Below, one piece after another: positions 62,401-64,000 of a DNA stretch of 64,000 nucleotides. Below the pieces are notes generated by a model, which made no database searches, had not been told where the DNA came from, and saw nothing but the letters and a program-made list of their open reading frames with translations. Source of the stretch: Nageia nagi (lineage: Eukaryota > Pinophyta); the NCBI GenBank assembly GCA_050084985.1, contig JBITNC010000001.1, forward strand, positions 183,396,001-183,460,000. Reading direction: 5' to 3'. Position numbers and translations under genes: made by a program. Each line of letters starts with the position of its first letter. Position 1 is the first letter of the stretch.

Positions 62401-63300
62401 CCCTTAGAAGCATATGCACCCAATAAAGAAGCAACCTATGGCTTATGCATCCAAAAGAGGGTGATGACCTCTATGGCTCATGTGCCTAATTGAAGGTAAT
62501 GACCATGTGGGGTTCCATGCACCCTAAATGGGTGGTAATCCCTAGGTAACACACCTACCCCATTATGGGGTGATGGTCCCTATGAGAAACTACCCCCATT
62601 GGGATGCGACCCATGTGGGTTATGCCTCTCCTTAGGGTTGTGCCTCCCCTTAGGTAATGCACAACATGCACCCTTTAGGGTTGGACCCCCCTTGCATGGT
62701 GCTTCTACTTTTATTTTTTATTATTTAAAAAAAATAACTAATTATTATTTTTAAATAATAAAAACTATTTTTACTAATATTAAAATTTAAAAAATTTTGG
62801 TATTAAAAAAATATAGAATTTTTTATAAAAAATATTATTCTATTTTTCTTATATTAAAAATAGAAAAAAAACCTCTAAATTTTTAAAAGAAATTGCATGC
62901 TTTTGACATTACAATATCAGGATTGTAAATTCCCTCAAATGTACAAAACATCACTAACTTGAGTTTTGTAAGCAAGCAACTTAGTAATATTAGAAAAATT
63001 AGAAGCCCTAGTTTTTAAGATCTTAGATTATAACCATATACCATATGTTATATCTAAATTCAAATACTACTAACATGTAATTAAGATAAAAATTTACCTT
63101 AAATTTGAGTCCATTATCCTCAAAATAAAAAATATGTTAGTATTATAGACATCAACTTTCAATTTTGAAATTGAAATTGATTAACCATTGAAATTTCAAA
63201 TAAAAATTGAAATAAGTTTAGAGGTTAGATATACCTTAAATTTGAGGAGAGTTACCTCAAATCACCAAGTAGACATTTGAGGAGATCATAATAAAGAAAG
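59444..63300 (-). mobile_element. Family A interior of complete element (non-coding)
   Basis: 3.86 kb of non-coding DNA. The region at 59690-59790 matches the B tail. One conserved motif of about 46 bases is at 60570-60611. A duplicated unit of about 45 bases around TTGACTTTACCAAGAGTGAG is at 60245-60320. The counterpart of the B insertion site in the first inverted locus is intact near 60835. A GC-rich tandem repeat fills 61954-62700. Confidence 0.82.
61954..62700 (-). repeat. GC-rich tandem repeat, two units of about 350-400 bases
   Basis: The second unit starts at about 62353, giving a period near 399. Landmarks shared by both units are CCCAATAGAGG, TATGGCTCATG, CATGTGGG, CACACCTACCCCA.TATGGGG and CCTTAGGGTTGTGCCTCC. 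The shorter phrase CCCCTTAGGGTTGTGCCTCC is itself repeated several times within each unit. GC content is far above the surroundings. Frames across it (61915-62100 minus, 62078-62281 plus) overlap on opposite strands and look like by-products of composition. It lies in the leader, between primer site and interior. Confidence 0.85.
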
Positions 63301-63311
63301 CTCTGATACCA
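63301..63311 (-). other. Primer-binding site for initiator-Met tRNA
   Basis: The minus strand reads TGGTATCAGAG (63311 down to 63301), followed by C at 63300 and preceded by the two-base spacer and the LTR end. Confidence 0.95.
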
Positions 63312-63313
63312 CT

Positions 63314-63757
63314 TTAAGGAATTGAAGGATTCTATATAACCAAGATCACCTTAAAGTTTCTCCAAAAAATGTACCATTCATCCATCTAGCAAAGAAAGAA
63401 ATAATCACATAAAAAATAACACATAATGTATATTTGTTTCTCCATATCTTAGGAGTACATTCAATTTGAACCATCATTCTATTACTTCTCACAAGATAAC
63501 TATCTTACAACTCTACATGATAAGCATTACTATGCTTAATCAAGTTACAAAATGAGAGGGGTACCTCTCTATTTATAAGAAGAAACCCATCCTTTAACCT
63601 TATTTTTACCCAAGGGTAAGGTTCAAGGTGTGTCTCTATTTATTCCTCTTTCTATATTTATTCTCTTATTGCTCTAAGTTATCTAAAGATACTTTAAGCA
63701 TTAAGTGAATTTACATTAAAAAAAATATTACATAATATTACATTACAATTTTCAACA
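63314..63757 (-). mobile_element. Family A 5' LTR of complete element
   Basis: 444 bp, starting TGTTGAAAATTGTAATG. The last bases are TTCCTTAA, so the terminal CA has mutated. The same length as its partner, with scattered differences, suggests an insertion that is old but less decayed than the others. Confidence 0.9.
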
Positions 63758-63762
63758 TATAT
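63758..63762. repeat. Target-site duplication of complete A element, right copy (TATAT)
   Basis: Identical to 58995-58999. Confidence 0.8.
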
Positions 63763-63971
63763 GAAGGTAAGAGAATAGGTAATAATATATGTACTTATAT
63801 TTGATGAAATATTTGATTTATTGCAAGAACACTAGCACAAATGTTAATGTTAATGTGGACATGCAAGGTAGCATGGGCACAGAGCCTCATAGTGATTCTT
63901 GTCTTAGAATTATTTTAGGATGAGATGTAGCTATCTTGAGAGATATGATTTATGTGTGATGTATGAGATCT

Positions 63972-64000
63972 AAATAATGTATAGTGGTTCTTCCATCTTT
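63972..64000 (-). mobile_element. Start of another family A LTR fragment at window end
   Basis: The last 29 bases (ATAATGTATAGTGGTTCTTC and the following bases) match the inside of the family A LTR, for example 4288-4316. The LTR end proper is not present to the left, so this is either a truncated LTR or one cut by another event. It continues past the window. Confidence 0.55.

Larger units (their letters stand above)
59000..63757 (-). mobile_element. Complete family A non-autonomous LTR element (LARD-like)
   Basis: A 4758 bp element on the minus strand: 5' LTR 63314-63757, primer site 63301-63311, interior 59444-63300, polypurine tract at about 59444-59453, 3' LTR 59000-59443, and perfect 5-bp duplications. 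Both LTRs are 444 bp. The interior has no gag or pol; the longest frames are 72 codons or fewer and unrecognised. With every cis signal and no coding, it must have relied on proteins from another element. Family B is the natural candidate, because it shares the primer site, LTR start and 3' tail. Confidence 0.9.

Noticed and set aside
1-64000. A novel defence or biosynthetic gene system
   Set aside because: I looked for clustered intact genes on both strands and found none. The unusual content is structural (inverted and chimeric retroelements), not a gene cassette.

Overview
This window looks like nuclear DNA from a land plant with a large, repeat-rich genome. It is strongly AT-rich by eye, contains two 100-base N gaps, and is built almost entirely from decayed retrotransposons. 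I found no intact cellular gene, rRNA, tRNA or CRISPR array. Nearly every long reading frame is a fragment of a retroelement or an artefact of a simple repeat. The plant assignment rests on Ty1/copia elements primed by initiator-Met tRNA (primer-binding core TGGTATCAGAG), an L1-type LINE and tRNA-derived SINE-like units.

Two related LTR families dominate. Family B is an autonomous Ty1/copia element with 449-464 bp LTRs, a roughly 2.2 kb untranslated leader, gag-pol and a 1 kb 3' noncoding tail. One structurally complete but coding-dead copy lies at 6219-13283 (minus). Partial copies lie at 1-2765 (plus), 30353-35823 (minus, chimeric) and 40284-42456 (plus). Family A is a non-coding relative, like a large retrotransposon derivative (LARD). 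It has 444-485 bp LTRs, the same primer site and polypurine tract, a 3' tail and U3 start shared with B, and 3.3-3.9 kb of non-coding interior. A complete copy with perfect 5-bp target duplications is at 59000-63757, and a solo LTR with perfect duplications is at 51841-52325. Two further A loci (4176-17761 and 45498-50142) are inverted, head-to-head structures. The first is about 6.5 kb without its insert, is flanked by near-identical 5-mers as if integrated as one unit, and is itself interrupted by the complete B element.

Layout: 1-2765 B fragment; 2766-4170 unassigned; 4176-17761 palindromic A locus with nested B; 17767-20900 unassigned; 20900-30290 decayed gag-like and unknown reading frames on the plus strand; 30353-35823 chimeric B/A element; 35824-35923 gap; 35940-37545 trinucleotide repeat field with two SINE-like units; 37996-38420 end of a third copia family with a 193 bp LTR; 38430-40283 unassigned plus dispersed repeats; 40284-42456 B fragment with 3' LTR; 42480-45420 dead L1-type LINE; 45498-50142 second inverted A locus; 50143-50242 gap; 50243-58990 mostly unassigned AT-rich DNA with a solo LTR and a dispersed repeat; 59000-63757 complete A element; 63972-64000 start of another A LTR.

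The most interesting structures are the inverted A loci, the A/B pair (probably a parasite and its autonomous helper), the duplicated motif in the B 3' tail, the GC-rich repeats in otherwise AT-rich leaders, and the SINE-like units in the microsatellite field. All boundaries were read by eye.
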